Assembly: GCA_002238555.1 (NCBI GenBank)
Contig: MPMO01000043.1
Location: 1 to 44,489 of the forward strand
Reading direction: 5' to 3'
From: Caldilineaceae bacterium bin34
GTDB lineage: Bacteria; Chloroflexota; Anaerolineae; Caldilineales; Caldilineaceae
Length of the DNA stretch: 44,489 nt
The notes below the pieces were generated by a model that was not told the origin of the DNA, ran no database searches, and was given only the letters and a program-made list of their open reading frames with translations. Made by a program: the position numbers and the translations under genes. Shown in pieces: positions 18,533 through 27,443 of this stretch; position 1 is the first letter of the stretch; every line of letters begins with the position of its first letter.

Positions 18533-18910
18533 ATGATCCTGGTTGACACCTCGGTGTGGATAGACTATCTGCGTAGGTCGGAGAGGGAACTGATCAGGCG
18601 GCTCCGTGAAGGCCAAGTACTAATGCACGCCATGATCGTAGGTGAACTGGCATGCGGCAATCTCAACAATCGGCATGAACGCATGAGGGAGTGGCAGGCC
18701 CTACCTCAGATCCCAGTGCTGTCGCACACTGATGTCCTGACAGCTATCGATGTGTGTGACTGGTCGGGAAAGGGTTTGGGGTTCGTGGATGTCCACCTGC
18801 TGGCATCCGTCCTGCGACGCGAAGACACATCGTTGTGGACCCGTGACAAAAGGTTGGGGCGCCTTGCCGGCGCGCTCAGCATTGCCTACGTTGAATCGAA
18901 CCGAGAGTGA
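18533..18910 (+). CDS. vapC: VapC-family PIN-domain RNase toxin
   Basis: A 125-residue PIN-domain protein. The acidic metal ligands are present: Asp in ILVDTSVWID, Glu in VGELACGN, Asp in FVDVHLLAS and Asp in WTRDKRLG. VapC toxins cleave tRNA or rRNA and are normally held by a VapB protein encoded just upstream. No vapB gene is present here; instead the end of Res carries a VapB-like tail. ATG 18533 is chosen; the preceding in-frame codon is TTG. The stop is seven bases from the mod start, so the toxin gene is embedded in the restriction operon. It seems intact and so must be neutralised somehow for the cell to live. Confidence 0.85.
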   Translation: MILVDTSVWIDYLRRSERELIRRLREGQVLMHAMIVGELACGNLNNRHERMREWQALPQIPVLSHTDVLTAIDVCDWSGKGLGFVDVHLLASVLRREDTSLWTRDKRLGRLAGALSIAYVESNRE

Positions 18911-18917
18911 GGATTGG

Positions 18918-21674
18918 ATGGCAAGAAAGACGAGACGCAAGACCGTGGAGACGATCCGCCATGAGGATGCTTCACGTCGGAACATCCCCACAGCCGAATA
19001 CCAGTCGATGATCGACGGCCATGACGACAACTCGATCCAAGCCTCCTACACGCGACGCAACCGCGACCTTGATCCACAGCTGGTTTGGCGTGGCAAGGAT
19101 GAACAGGACCTGTCCGACCTAGTGGTTGCTGCCCCGCCACTCTACATTCAGGAGAAGGTGCATCCCAAGGTCCTGATTGACGACTTGATGCGCCAATCGA
19201 AACGGTCAGAGGAGGTGGATCAACCGGACTTGTTCGGTGACTTCAATGGCCTTCCCTGTGAGAATGCCAGAACCGAGTTCTACCAACATGACCAGAACTG
19301 GTCCAATCGGATGATTCTTGGCGACAGCCTTCAAGTGATGGCATCGCTGGCTGAACGCGAGGGTTTGCGCGGCAAGGTTCAGTGCATCTTCATCGATCCT
19401 CCATATGGCATCAAGTTCAACTCCAACTTCCAGTGGTCGACAACTAGTCGCGACGTGACTGACGGCAATGTTAAGCACCTTACCCGCGAACCTGAACAGG
19501 TCAAGGCGTTTCGGGACACGTGGATGCACGGGATACATTCCTATCTGACCTATCTTAGGGATAGACTGATTGTTGCACGAGATCTGCTTTCACTCACAGG
19601 GTCAGTATTCCTGCAAATAGGTGATGAAAACGTCCATCGAGTACGTGCCGTAATGGACGAAGTGTTTGGCGATGAAAATTTTGTGGGTGAGATATGTTTC
19701 AATAAGACAACTGGGTTCTCCAGCAATCACCTGTCGCAGGTTACAGATTATGTGCTTTGGTACAGGCGATCGGAGAACATGAAGTTTAGAAAGCTGTGGA
19801 TCAAAAAGGTGGGAGGCCAAGAAGGTGGCACGAAGTACAAAAAAATAGATTCCATTAAGGCTGCCCAACGACTCCCATTCGAGCCGACGCGCCTTGCGAC
19901 GTCAGCTGATCTGACGTCGCAAGGCGCGTCGGCCACTGACCAATCGTTGTGGATTAACGGTACAGAGTACCCACCCAAGCATGGTCTGCACTGGAAGACT
20001 ACTTCTGACGGCTTGAGACGACTGTACGAGGCTGGCCGAGTGATTGTTGAAGGCACGTCTCCAAGATTCCTACGGTTCATGGATGACTTTCCGGTGTTCC
20101 CGATAAACAATGTCTGGATGGATGTGGGGGGAGTACAGAGCCGTACAGACCCGAAGGTGTATGTCGTTCAGACCAACCCGAAAGTAATTGAGCGATGTAT
20201 TCTCATGACGACTGATCCTGGTGATCTAGTCATAGACCCTACTTGCGGTTCAGGCACAACTGCGCGTGTTGCAGAGCAGTGGGGACGGAGATGGATAACC
20301 ATGGACACCTCCCGCGTTGCTTTGGCGCTAGCGCGTGCCAGAGTCATGGGATCCCGATTTCCATACTATCAACTTGCAGATAGTGAGGAAGGGCGAACGA
20401 AGGAGGCGGAAGTCTCGCGTCAGTCTCTGCCTGAAGCTCCCACCAATCATGATGTCAGGCAGGGGTTCGTATATCGACGAGTTCCTCACATCACTCTCAA
20501 GTCAATAGCAAACAACGCTGAGATTGGTGTTATTCGGGAGAGATATCAAAATAGACTTGAACAGCTACGGCACAGGCTCAACCACGAGCTTGGTGTGAAG
20601 TGGGAAGAGTGGGAAGTTCCTCGGGATGCTGGAAGTGACTGGCCAGAAGCTGTAGCAGCCATACACAGGCAGTGGTGGGGTGGGATTCAGGCCCGTCAGC
20701 AAGAGATCGATGCGTCGATTTCCGCCCATGCAGACCAGGAGTATCTCTACGATGCTCCCTATGAGAACAGTCAAAAGGTCAGAGTGGCAGGTCCGTTCAC
20801 CGTGGAAAGCACATCTCCCCATCGAGTGGTGATGGCTGGAGATGATGAGTCTATGAGTGAACGTCCGGCAGCAGGTCCGGAATCCGAGGACTACCATGAT
20901 TTCACTCGTGTGGTCTTGGATAACCTGAATCAGGCCGGTGTCCAGCAGGTTGAGAGGAGCGGGAAACTCGAATTCGATTCGATTCAACCTTGGCCCGGTG
21001 ATCTCATCTGTGCGGAAGGTGCCTACAGGAAAGATGGATCAGGCGATGGCAGAACGGTGCGGGCGGGAATCTTCATTGGCCCGGAGTTCGGAACCGTGTC
21101 CCGTCCGGATATCGTGGCTGCCGCGCGTGAGGCCAGGGAAGGAGGTTTCGAGGCTTTGGTGTCATGTGCGTTCAGTTACGACGCCCACACTTCCGAACTG
21201 GACAGGCTCGGCCCTGTTCCCATCCTCAAGGCGCGCATGAACGCTGACCTCCACATGGCCGGTGATCTGAAGTCAACCGGCAAAGGCAACCTGTTTGTTG
21301 TCTTTGGTGAACCGGACATCGAAGTGCAGGATGCCGGCAACAGCCAAGTCCAAGTGAGGGTGAACGGTGTAGACGTGTATCACCCGGGTTCGGGTGAAAT
21401 CAGGAGCGGCGGGCCTGAGGACATTGCATGCTGGTTTGTTGATACGGACTACAACGAAGAGAGTTTCTTCGTGCGACAGGCCTACTTCCTAGGTGGGAAA
21501 GACCCCTACAAGGCACTTCAGACAACGCTGAAGGCAGAGATTGACAAGGATACTTGGGCCACACTGAAACGGGCGACCTCTCGTCCGTTTGACAAACCGG
21601 AGACCGGACGCATTGCGGTGAAGGTCATCAATCACCTTGGCGACGAGGTGATGAAGGTGCTCAACGTGCCCTGA
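18918..21674 (+). CDS. mod: Type III DNA methyltransferase (Mod), beta-class N6-adenine
   Basis: A 918-residue site-specific DNA methyltransferase. The catalytic motif IDPPYGIKF (about residue 158) precedes the SAM-binding motif IDPTCGSGTT (about 438), the order of beta-class enzymes; the target-recognition segment lies between. An N-terminal region (about 1-110) and a C-terminal half of about 450 residues resemble other Mod proteins of this large Res/Mod group. Mod methylates one strand of the recognition sequence and also guides Res. Start 18918 follows a GAGGA-type site and comes seven bases after vapC. A perfect 23-bp inverted repeat is embedded in the target-recognition part, without breaking the frame. 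The recognition sequence cannot be inferred. Confidence 0.9.
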   Translation: MARKTRRKTVETIRHEDASRRNIPTAEYQSMIDGHDDNSIQASYTRRNRDLDPQLVWRGKDEQDLSDLVVAAPPLYIQEKVHPKVLIDDLMRQSKRSEEVDQPDLFGDFNGLPCENARTEFYQHDQNWSNRMILGDSLQVMASLAEREGLRGKVQCIFIDPPYGIKFNSNFQWSTTSRDVTDGNVKHLTREPEQVKAFRDTWMHGIHSYLTYLRDRLIVARDLLSLTGSVFLQIGDENVHRVRAVMDEVFGDENFVGEICFNKTTGFSSNHLSQVTDYVLWYRRSENMKFRKLWIKKVGGQEGGTKYKKIDSIKAAQRLPFEPTRLATSADLTSQGASATDQSLWINGTEYPPKHGLHWKTTSDGLRRLYEAGRVIVEGTSPRFLRFMDDFPVFPINNVWMDVGGVQSRTDPKVYVVQTNPKVIERCILMTTDPGDLVIDPTCGSGTTARVAEQWGRRWITMDTSRVALALARARVMGSRFPYYQLADSEEGRTKEAEVSRQSLPEAPTNHDVRQGFVYRRVPHITLKSIANNAEIGVIRERYQNRLEQLRHRLNHELGVKWEEWEVPRDAGSDWPEAVAAIHRQWWGGIQARQQEIDASISAHADQEYLYDAPYENSQKVRVAGPFTVESTSPHRVVMAGDDESMSERPAAGPESEDYHDFTRVVLDNLNQAGVQQVERSGKLEFDSIQPWPGDLICAEGAYRKDGSGDGRTVRAGIFIGPEFGTVSRPDIVAAAREAREGGFEALVSCAFSYDAHTSELDRLGPVPILKARMNADLHMAGDLKSTGKGNLFVVFGEPDIEVQDAGNSQVQVRVNGVDVYHPGSGEIRSGGPEDIACWFVDTDYNEESFFVRQAYFLGGKDPYKALQTTLKAEIDKDTWATLKRATSRPFDKPETGRIAVKVINHLGDEVMKVLNVP
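19883..19933. repeat. Perfect 23-bp inverted repeat inside mod
   Basis: Arms at 19883-19905 and 19911-19933 are exact reverse complements with a five-base loop (ctgat). The hairpin is GC-rich in a locally AT-richer part of mod. It encodes PTRLATSADLTSQGASA. LTSQG, encoded in the right arm, is a conserved stretch of Mod proteins, so the left arm is probably the derived copy. Confidence 0.85.
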
Positions 21675-21827
21675 GATCAGTGACCACAGGGACTGGAAAT
21701 GGACGGAACCCCGGAGGCACGACTTGTAGAGGTGGATGGTGGACAAGGTCGTGGGTGTGACCGCATTGTCCGTCCCGTTCCTCTCCGACCACCCGGCCCT
21801 CGTGACTGCCGACCCCGCCCTAGCTGG

Positions 21828-21849
21828 CCATCCGGTCACGACCGGATGG
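21828..21849. terminator. Stem-loop downstream of mod
   Basis: CCATCCGGTC-AC-GACCGGATGG, perfect 10-bp arms and a two-base centre, about 150 bases after the mod stop and just before the IS66 remnant. No U-run follows. It may end the restriction operon or be part of the IS end. Confidence 0.4.
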
Positions 21850-21884
21850 TGGCGGCCGTGGAGAGCGAGTAGGTCTCGCTGTGT

Positions 21885-22812
21885 ACGCGGGTGGCGGCGC
21901 AGGACGAGAAGCTGGCGGATCTGCGGCGTCAGCTGGGCTGGCCCAGCCGATCGCGGGGTCGCAAGCTGGGCGGCCAGCCGGGCCATGCGGGACGACCCGG
22001 CTGCAGGTGGCGGCGGAGCATGTCGTCCATATCAACCACTGGCCGGTGCGGTGCCAGGTGCGCGATCTGCCGGCACCGCTGCCCTTGGCAGTGACGGAGC
22101 ACTGGGCGCATGCCGTGCGCTGCTCCGGCTGTCGCACCCGCACGCGGGCGGCCTTCCCCGCGGACCAAGTAGTTAGGGACAAATGAAAATCTAGGCAAAG
22201 AATAGGAGGCTAGATGTCGGGCTGTGCTCACCAGCCGCATCGGTTCAGCGGTCCGGGACGGTCGGCTGCGGGAGCTGTACGGGGTGGTCCTGTCAATGGC
22301 CACGGTTGAGGCCCTCTACCGCCGGAGGGTCGCGTGCCAGCGGGTGCAGGCCTTGGCCGTCCCGGTGGCGTGCAAGGACGAGACCGGTCTGCGGGTGGCG
22401 GACGAAACATTCTGGATGCACGTGATCGGTGACGATCTGGTCACCGCCTACCACCCGGGAAGCCCGAAGCACCGTCTGGAAGGGATACGCGGGCACTGCC
22501 GTACTCGATCGCTTCTCCTCCTACTGGCTCGGAGGAGAACCGCTACGGCCTCTGCAACTCCCACCGGCTGCGCAATCTGGAGGAAATCGTCGAGTTGGAG
22601 AAGGAGCCCGACGGCTGGGCCGCCCGTATGAAGCGGCAGCTGCTCGAGGCCCGGGACATCGCCGACCGCTGGTTCGATGCCACCGGCGGCCCGGTGCCGG
22701 AGTCCGTTCGCGCGGACACGGCCGCGGTCATAACTTGGCCCTGTGGGCAGAACGGGATGCCTGCCTCCTGTTCATGGCCGAACCGGCCGTGCCCATGGCT
22801 GGCGAGGTTTGA
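21885..22812 (+). pseudogene. IS66-family transposase, frameshifted ruin
   Basis: Pieces of an IS66 TnpC-type transposase in changing frames: VAAQDEKLADLRRQLG and RGRKLGGQPGHAGRPG; then VEHVVHINHWPVRC with RCSGCRTRTRAAFP (zinc-finger-like part); then CKDETGLRV, the conserved DET-GLRV catalytic region; and finally ENRYGLCNSHRLRNLEEIVE and GWAARMKRQLLEARD. At least three frameshifts and a foreign AT-rich patch near 22170-22225 interrupt it. No partner genes tnpA or tnpB are seen. It separates the mod gene from the oppositely oriented helicase gene. Confidence 0.8.
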
Positions 22813-22968
22813 CTTTCAACACAGATGCTGAACAGTTACACCAAATTTGACGATAGACAGAATCGTCTTCGAATTGTAGCCGAGTCTGTCAGGCTCACCC
22901 AAGTCTGCAACGGCGTCTTGGCCCACGGAGTAATGGTAGCGGTACCCAGCATTACGTCCGATGCTTCA

Positions 22969-25968
22969 TCACTCACTACAGAGTACCCGGAAGCGGCTAT
23001 TGTAAGTTTCGTTTAGATATAGCTGTGTACAGCCAAGCAATTCTGAGAGTGGCATGTTGAGCTGGGAAGCAGAAAGCCCTGGTTGTGCGATTACAACTGT
23101 TACTTGTACGTCAAGAAATCTGGCTTTCTCTGCGATTGACATCAGCTCCTGTACCCCACCCCTAACGAATCCGGTATGCCCACGCCGCGTTCGATTACCT
23201 TCCCGGCGGAGCAGCTTCTTGATCACGAGGTCGATTTCCCCTCGAGCCTTGTGTGACTTCATGGCTTGGCCACAGACTTCATAGAGGTCACTGAGGCGCG
23301 CACCTGGGTGGTCTGCACCTGCGAACTTGCAGTGGACGAGTATGACTTCCAACAGCCTGTCTCTTCGCAACATCACGATGTCAGCAATCTCTCCCGTGCC
23401 GTCATCATCAATAATGACCTCCCAGTCTGCCTCTGCAGCCAACTGCTGAATCACACGGTGCTGTACCGAATCTGTATCGCGGTCAGGTCCCTGAGACTCC
23501 TTTCTGATGTTGATGCCAGTCCAATCGATAATTTCTAGGGACGCTGGATCGAAGCGCAGACGAGTGCGATCAGGTTGAGTGAGATAGCCGTCAGGGCTCA
23601 GAATAGCTTCTTGCTCAAAGAACACCGTCATGCCTTTGTCGGTCATGAACTCGGCGAGGCTAATCTGTCCCTTTGGTAAATGTATCTCAGCATCAGAACC
23701 CCTAGCCGAGATCGTGGGGCCCTCCTCGCCGAAAGTCATCTCGTAGACAAGAGTCCACATTGGAGATTCCACTTCGAACACGATTGGGCCGTCGTCCCGT
23801 GGTTCTACTATGGAGAGATCCAGGTCCAGCAGAGGCACCGACTCTCCTTGAAACTCGACCTGACGCGCCTCGCTGGTGCTCTCTAGGAGCTCGTATGGCC
23901 ACTCGACCCCAAGCGGCACTAGCGTCGGCCTCTCTAAAGCTGCGGTCGGAATGATGAAATTCTCCATAACCGAAGCCACTGCTATTGATTCGTCGGTCAG
24001 GAGAGCGCCAACCCACTCTGCCCAAGTTACCCAGTCAAGAAGATTGAAGGCAACCCGGTGACTCCAGATCCGTCCCTTTCGAGAAGCTCCGAAGGACACT
24101 CGCCTGCCATTGGCATAACCATGGGCAAAAATGTTGGTCTTAGACTTCTGTGCTGCCCCCGGTCCGAATCCTTCAAGCACATCGGCTCCGACGTGCATCG
24201 AGAACCTTCGATTTCGGTTGACGGCGTCCAGCAGCCCTATATTTATAGGAATCCGTCTCATTATCGGGTGCATTACCCGATACACTACGTTGCCCCTGAT
24301 GAGAGACACGCCTGGACCGCCGACCGCCTCTGCAACTTCTTGATGGAGGCTTTGATTGTTCGAACTGTTGATATAGAGCAGTCCTTTGTCTGGTTGGGCG
24401 TGAATCACGAAGAGGTGATATGCAACTTCAGCGAAGTTGCTGAACTGTCCCCATTTGACAGGTATCTGCTCTGCCGTTACGAACCATACGACGAAATCCT
24501 TCTCGTTAATAGCGATCTGGCTTGTAAGCAGTCCTTCTTCGCCAAACAGGTCGTAGATGGAGTCGGGATTCCACTGAAGCTGCTCTGTCTGATAGACAAC
24601 TGTGCTCATTTTTGGCTGTAGGCTTCGCATCGCGATCTCGTTGGGAACGACACCGAACGACCCCTCGAAGTCACTTCGATCCCGTTCCCGATCGACCTCA
24701 GCCTGAGTCAAGTCACGAATAAGGGCGTTCCAATCGGAGTCCTCGCCATACAAACGGCGAAGCCGATCATCGACCTCACCAACATGGCGCGGGAGGAAGA
24801 CACTCGCGGCACCGAGGTTGCCATCTCCGACGCGAGCGAATCGCCCGACGAACTGGAGTGTGACCGCCAAACTCTTGTGAGGGTCGTGTATAGCAGCAAC
24901 TTTCAAGGACGGGAGATCAAAGCCTTCACCGAGCATGTCCACGCAGACGATGGCCCGGGTGGTTCGATCCTCCAAAGCCTTAAGTGCCAAACGCTGGTCG
25001 CGTTGTGACATCTTGCTGTCCAGCCGGATTGGACAAAGATCTGGGGCAAGTTCTTCGTAAATAGAGAGTACAGACTGGGCGCGAGGGATCGTCCGGACTC
25101 GTGCCATCAGAATATGGTCGAATCCGTTCGCTAAATCTTGCCGCAACTGGTCCAGTGCTGCCGCAGCAACGGTATGGTCGGAGTCGCCAAGACTCATGAT
25201 GGAGTGGTAATTGATTGGCGCGAAGTATCCATGTTTCTGTGCTAAGCTAAGAGGGTAGGCGTATGAGATACGACTGCCGAGATGCTGTCCATCCTCACGA
25301 AATGGTGTCGCTGTGAACTGAACAATGAATTGCTCGCTGAAGCTGTCTGCGATTGCTCTCCAGGTCCTCGCAGCGATATGGTGGGCCTCATCGACAAACA
25401 AGCGTTCGCACCGATCTACCAGCCGAGGGAGCGCTTCACTGGAACTTGCTGTAACCGCAGCAGCGGTCGCCACCAACACGTTACAGCTGTTAAGCAACTC
25501 ATCACACTGCTCAGCCGTCTTGAGTCCCGACTTAAGGAGGCCTACAACGGGACACAGGTACTCCCCCTGTAGTACCCTTGACGTGGGAAGGATTCCTAAA
25601 GTAGCAAACTTCAAGGCAATCTGGCTGCGCAACGCATCGCTCGGAACTATTACAAGAGTCCGTGCAGGTGTGTGCACGAAGGCTGCCAGCATCGCCTCGG
25701 TCTTCCCGGTACCGGTTGGCATCACAACAGTTATCGGCTCCCCTGTTTCCATGGACCTATGAGCGAGAATTGCATGCAGTGCTCCTAGCTGTGGACTGCG
25801 AAGCCCTGGCTCGTCTGCAGTTTCTTCGACGAATGCAAAGCACCCCTTTAATGAAGCTGTGACCTCGTCGACGGTACGGGGCTCACTTCCATGAGCACCT
25901 TGTCCTTCCGCCAGCCACCGAATCTCGTTCCCTGCGACTTTGCGCCGGTTGATGTCTACCATAGTCAA
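22969..25968 (-). CDS. DEAD/DEAH helicase with nuclease-like C-terminus, defence-type
   Basis: A 999-residue SF2 helicase. Motifs: Walker A MPTGTGKT (about 83-90), DEAH in LFVDEAHHIAA (about 190), TATPFRED, and motif VI QFVGRFARVG. A long middle region has no match I recognise. The last 150 residues contain GEIADIVMLRRD...LEVILVHCKFA and LSDLYEVCGQAMKSHKA. This Asp...HCK block looks like a divergent PD-(D/E)xK nuclease core and is often seen at the end of helicases in defence islands. RBS AGAGG lies seven bases before a TTG at 25968, while ATG 25962 is further, so TTG may be the true start. The gene stands alone and faces the restriction operon tail to tail. It is a candidate single-gene defence factor. 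Confidence 0.75.
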   Translation of the reverse strand: MTMVDINRRKVAGNEIRWLAEGQGAHGSEPRTVDEVTASLKGCFAFVEETADEPGLRSPQLGALHAILAHRSMETGEPITVVMPTGTGKTEAMLAAFVHTPARTLVIVPSDALRSQIALKFATLGILPTSRVLQGEYLCPVVGLLKSGLKTAEQCDELLNSCNVLVATAAAVTASSSEALPRLVDRCERLFVDEAHHIAARTWRAIADSFSEQFIVQFTATPFREDGQHLGSRISYAYPLSLAQKHGYFAPINYHSIMSLGDSDHTVAAAALDQLRQDLANGFDHILMARVRTIPRAQSVLSIYEELAPDLCPIRLDSKMSQRDQRLALKALEDRTTRAIVCVDMLGEGFDLPSLKVAAIHDPHKSLAVTLQFVGRFARVGDGNLGAASVFLPRHVGEVDDRLRRLYGEDSDWNALIRDLTQAEVDRERDRSDFEGSFGVVPNEIAMRSLQPKMSTVVYQTEQLQWNPDSIYDLFGEEGLLTSQIAINEKDFVVWFVTAEQIPVKWGQFSNFAEVAYHLFVIHAQPDKGLLYINSSNNQSLHQEVAEAVGGPGVSLIRGNVVYRVMHPIMRRIPINIGLLDAVNRNRRFSMHVGADVLEGFGPGAAQKSKTNIFAHGYANGRRVSFGASRKGRIWSHRVAFNLLDWVTWAEWVGALLTDESIAVASVMENFIIPTAALERPTLVPLGVEWPYELLESTSEARQVEFQGESVPLLDLDLSIVEPRDDGPIVFEVESPMWTLVYEMTFGEEGPTISARGSDAEIHLPKGQISLAEFMTDKGMTVFFEQEAILSPDGYLTQPDRTRLRFDPASLEIIDWTGINIRKESQGPDRDTDSVQHRVIQQLAAEADWEVIIDDDGTGEIADIVMLRRDRLLEVILVHCKFAGADHPGARLSDLYEVCGQAMKSHKARGEIDLVIKKLLRREGNRTRRGHTGFVRGGVQELMSIAEKARFLDVQVTVVIAQPGLSASQLNMPLSELLGCTQLYLNETYNSRFRVLCSE

Positions 25969-25982
25969 TCAGTTTCCTCTCC

Positions 25983-26105
25983 CTAGTAGTGCAACGAAGC
26001 TTTCATAGCGTTGGAGCAACTCTACCGCGGTGTCGGGTAGGAGGTATGGCGAAGCGTGCAATGATAATCGCAATTCCACCTCTCAATGGTTTGTTGCACT
26101 ACTAG
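25983..26105. repeat. 123-bp element with perfect 13-bp terminal inverted repeats
   Basis: CTAGTAGTGCAAC at 25983-25995 and its exact reverse complement at 26093-26105 enclose 97 bases with no coding capacity. This is the shape of a MITE or a solo IS remnant. It lies 15 bases upstream of the helicase start, so it may carry that gene's promoter. No transposase with such ends is in the window. Confidence 0.55.
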
Positions 26106-26146
26106 ACCAGCTCCAGCAATCACTCTATGCAGCAAAGTGTCGGCCT

Positions 26147-26587
26147 TCACGATTTGATTCCTGCAACATTCCGGATTTCCGCGACAACCCACTTCCAATC
26201 GTCGTTGTTGTTCAAACCCAACTCGCGTTCATTCTTGCTGTTGGCACATCCGGTGAAGCGAAGCTAAGAACCTTTAAGGGTATCCAAGTTAATTTCCAGA
26301 ATAATGGAGTACGGATCCAAAGATCATTCCATTTCAATCCCGCTTTCCGGCGTGGGAAAGGTGTAGGGCAGTGGCAGACTGTTGGGAAACTGATGTTCGA
26401 AGCTGCTCGCTAGCCAGTCCAGGCCGACCATGCTCGGTGCTTTGCTGACATCGTCCAGTCACCCATCCTGCATCGCACGCAGTTTGTCCAAACGGGTGGG
26501 TACGAACGGATCCAGCGGTGTGATCGGTTCTATGGATTCCAATCCGGAAAGGTGGTTTTGGCGATCGTAACGACCGATGCCCTGCAC
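26147..26587 (-). pseudogene. Hypothetical-family gene with three nonsense codons at expected Trp positions
   Basis: A 146-codon frame from a GTG at 26587 to TGA at 26147 keeps protein character throughout but has stops at codons 43 (TGA), 88 (TGA) and 108 (TAG). The reading is RLDKLRAMQDG-stop-LDDVSKAPSMVGLDWLAS, LPLPYTFPTPESGIEME-stop-SLDPYSIILEIN, and LNNNDDWKWVVAEIRNVAG. I know a family of uncharacterised proteins with DGW(L/Y)DG...LDWL...LPLPY.YPTPEGG...EW...LEI(D)...G.W; each stop falls where Trp is expected and differs from TGG by one G-to-A change. No frameshift is present. The gene is most likely dead but young. Confidence 0.55.
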
Positions 26588-26592
26588 AGGAG

Positions 26593-27390
26593 TCAGTCTC
26601 TGAACAGCCCCGGATCGCCATGGATGACAGGGCAGATGTCCAGATTGTCGATGTGTCGGACCAGCCCCTCGCGGCCGCCGTCAGCGGGCCGGGAGCCTTC
26701 GCTGCGCATGTGAATGGCCAGGCTGCGGCGCGGGCGACCGGATTGGTTGGGCCCCGAACCGTGAAACACCAGGTGGTGATGGGTGCTGACGCCGCCGGGC
26801 GGCAGCAGGGCCGAGACCTCCTCCCATCGTTGGCCTTCCGGCACCGTGATCATGTCCCGGGTCGCTTCGAAGTCCGTGGCCTGGAACGTGCCTTCGCCGG
26901 TAAAGCCCCAGTGGTGGGAACCGCGCACGAACTGCATCGGGCCGGAAGCCTCGTCCACGTCGGAGAGGGCCACCCAGGCCGTGAAGAGGTTGGATTCATT
27001 GGACCAAATGCGCCAGAAGTATCGATCCTGGTGCCAGCCGATGACCGGGGCGGAGGTGGTGGTTGCCGACGGCTTGTAGAGCAACTGTGTCCACCACACC
27101 TGAACCGCTTGCGAGCCCGTGACTTCGGCCACATGGGCACCCAGGCCGCAATCGGACACCAATGCCCGGATGCCCTGCGATGCCATCTGCGGCATCTCGA
27201 TCTTGCACAGGGCGTTGGGATCGTCGCCGGGCTTCCATTGGGACTCTTCCGGCGCCTGGCCGGTGTCGTAGTGGCCCTCTCGGATCCGGTCCATGCCCTG
27301 CACCGCCGCGGAGACGATGTCCGCCGACAGGATCGGTCCGGGCTCCAACTGGAAGCCGTCGGCCTTGTAGGTTGCGTGGCGGTGGCTCAT
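26593..27390 (-). CDS. Phytanoyl-CoA dioxygenase (PhyH) family protein
   Basis: A 265-residue Fe(II)/2-oxoglutarate oxygenase. The metal triad is visible as WHQDRYFW (His and Asp, about residues 115-117) and a distal His in the segment VSTHHHLVFHGSGPN, with an Arg in RPRRSLAIHM for 2-oxoglutarate. The start MSHRHATYKADG at 27390 has AGG a few bases upstream; the longer open frame is only a shadow of the permease genes. It follows the sugar importer on the same strand after 53 bases and is probably cotranscribed. PhyH proteins hydroxylate many substrates, and the one here is unknown. Sponge-associated and marine Chloroflexota are rich in such genes. Confidence 0.87.
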   Translation of the reverse strand: MSHRHATYKADGFQLEPGPILSADIVSAAVQGMDRIREGHYDTGQAPEESQWKPGDDPNALCKIEMPQMASQGIRALVSDCGLGAHVAEVTGSQAVQVWWTQLLYKPSATTTSAPVIGWHQDRYFWRIWSNESNLFTAWVALSDVDEASGPMQFVRGSHHWGFTGEGTFQATDFEATRDMITVPEGQRWEEVSALLPPGGVSTHHHLVFHGSGPNQSGRPRRSLAIHMRSEGSRPADGGREGLVRHIDNLDICPVIHGDPGLFRD

Positions 27391-27443
27391 GGTTGCCTGG
27401 AATCCGTGGTGCGAGGCGGTGGGTTGCGGCGGCCGGGATCGTG

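Noticed and set aside
26030..26413. 127-residue plus-strand frame opposite the triple-stop pseudogene
   Set aside because: The minus-strand reading has recognisable family sequence, while this one does not.
26147..26587. Possible genetic code with TGA read as Trp
   Set aside because: Many clear genes here end at TGA and use TGG for Trp, the pseudogene also has a TAG, and its other Trp codons are TGG.
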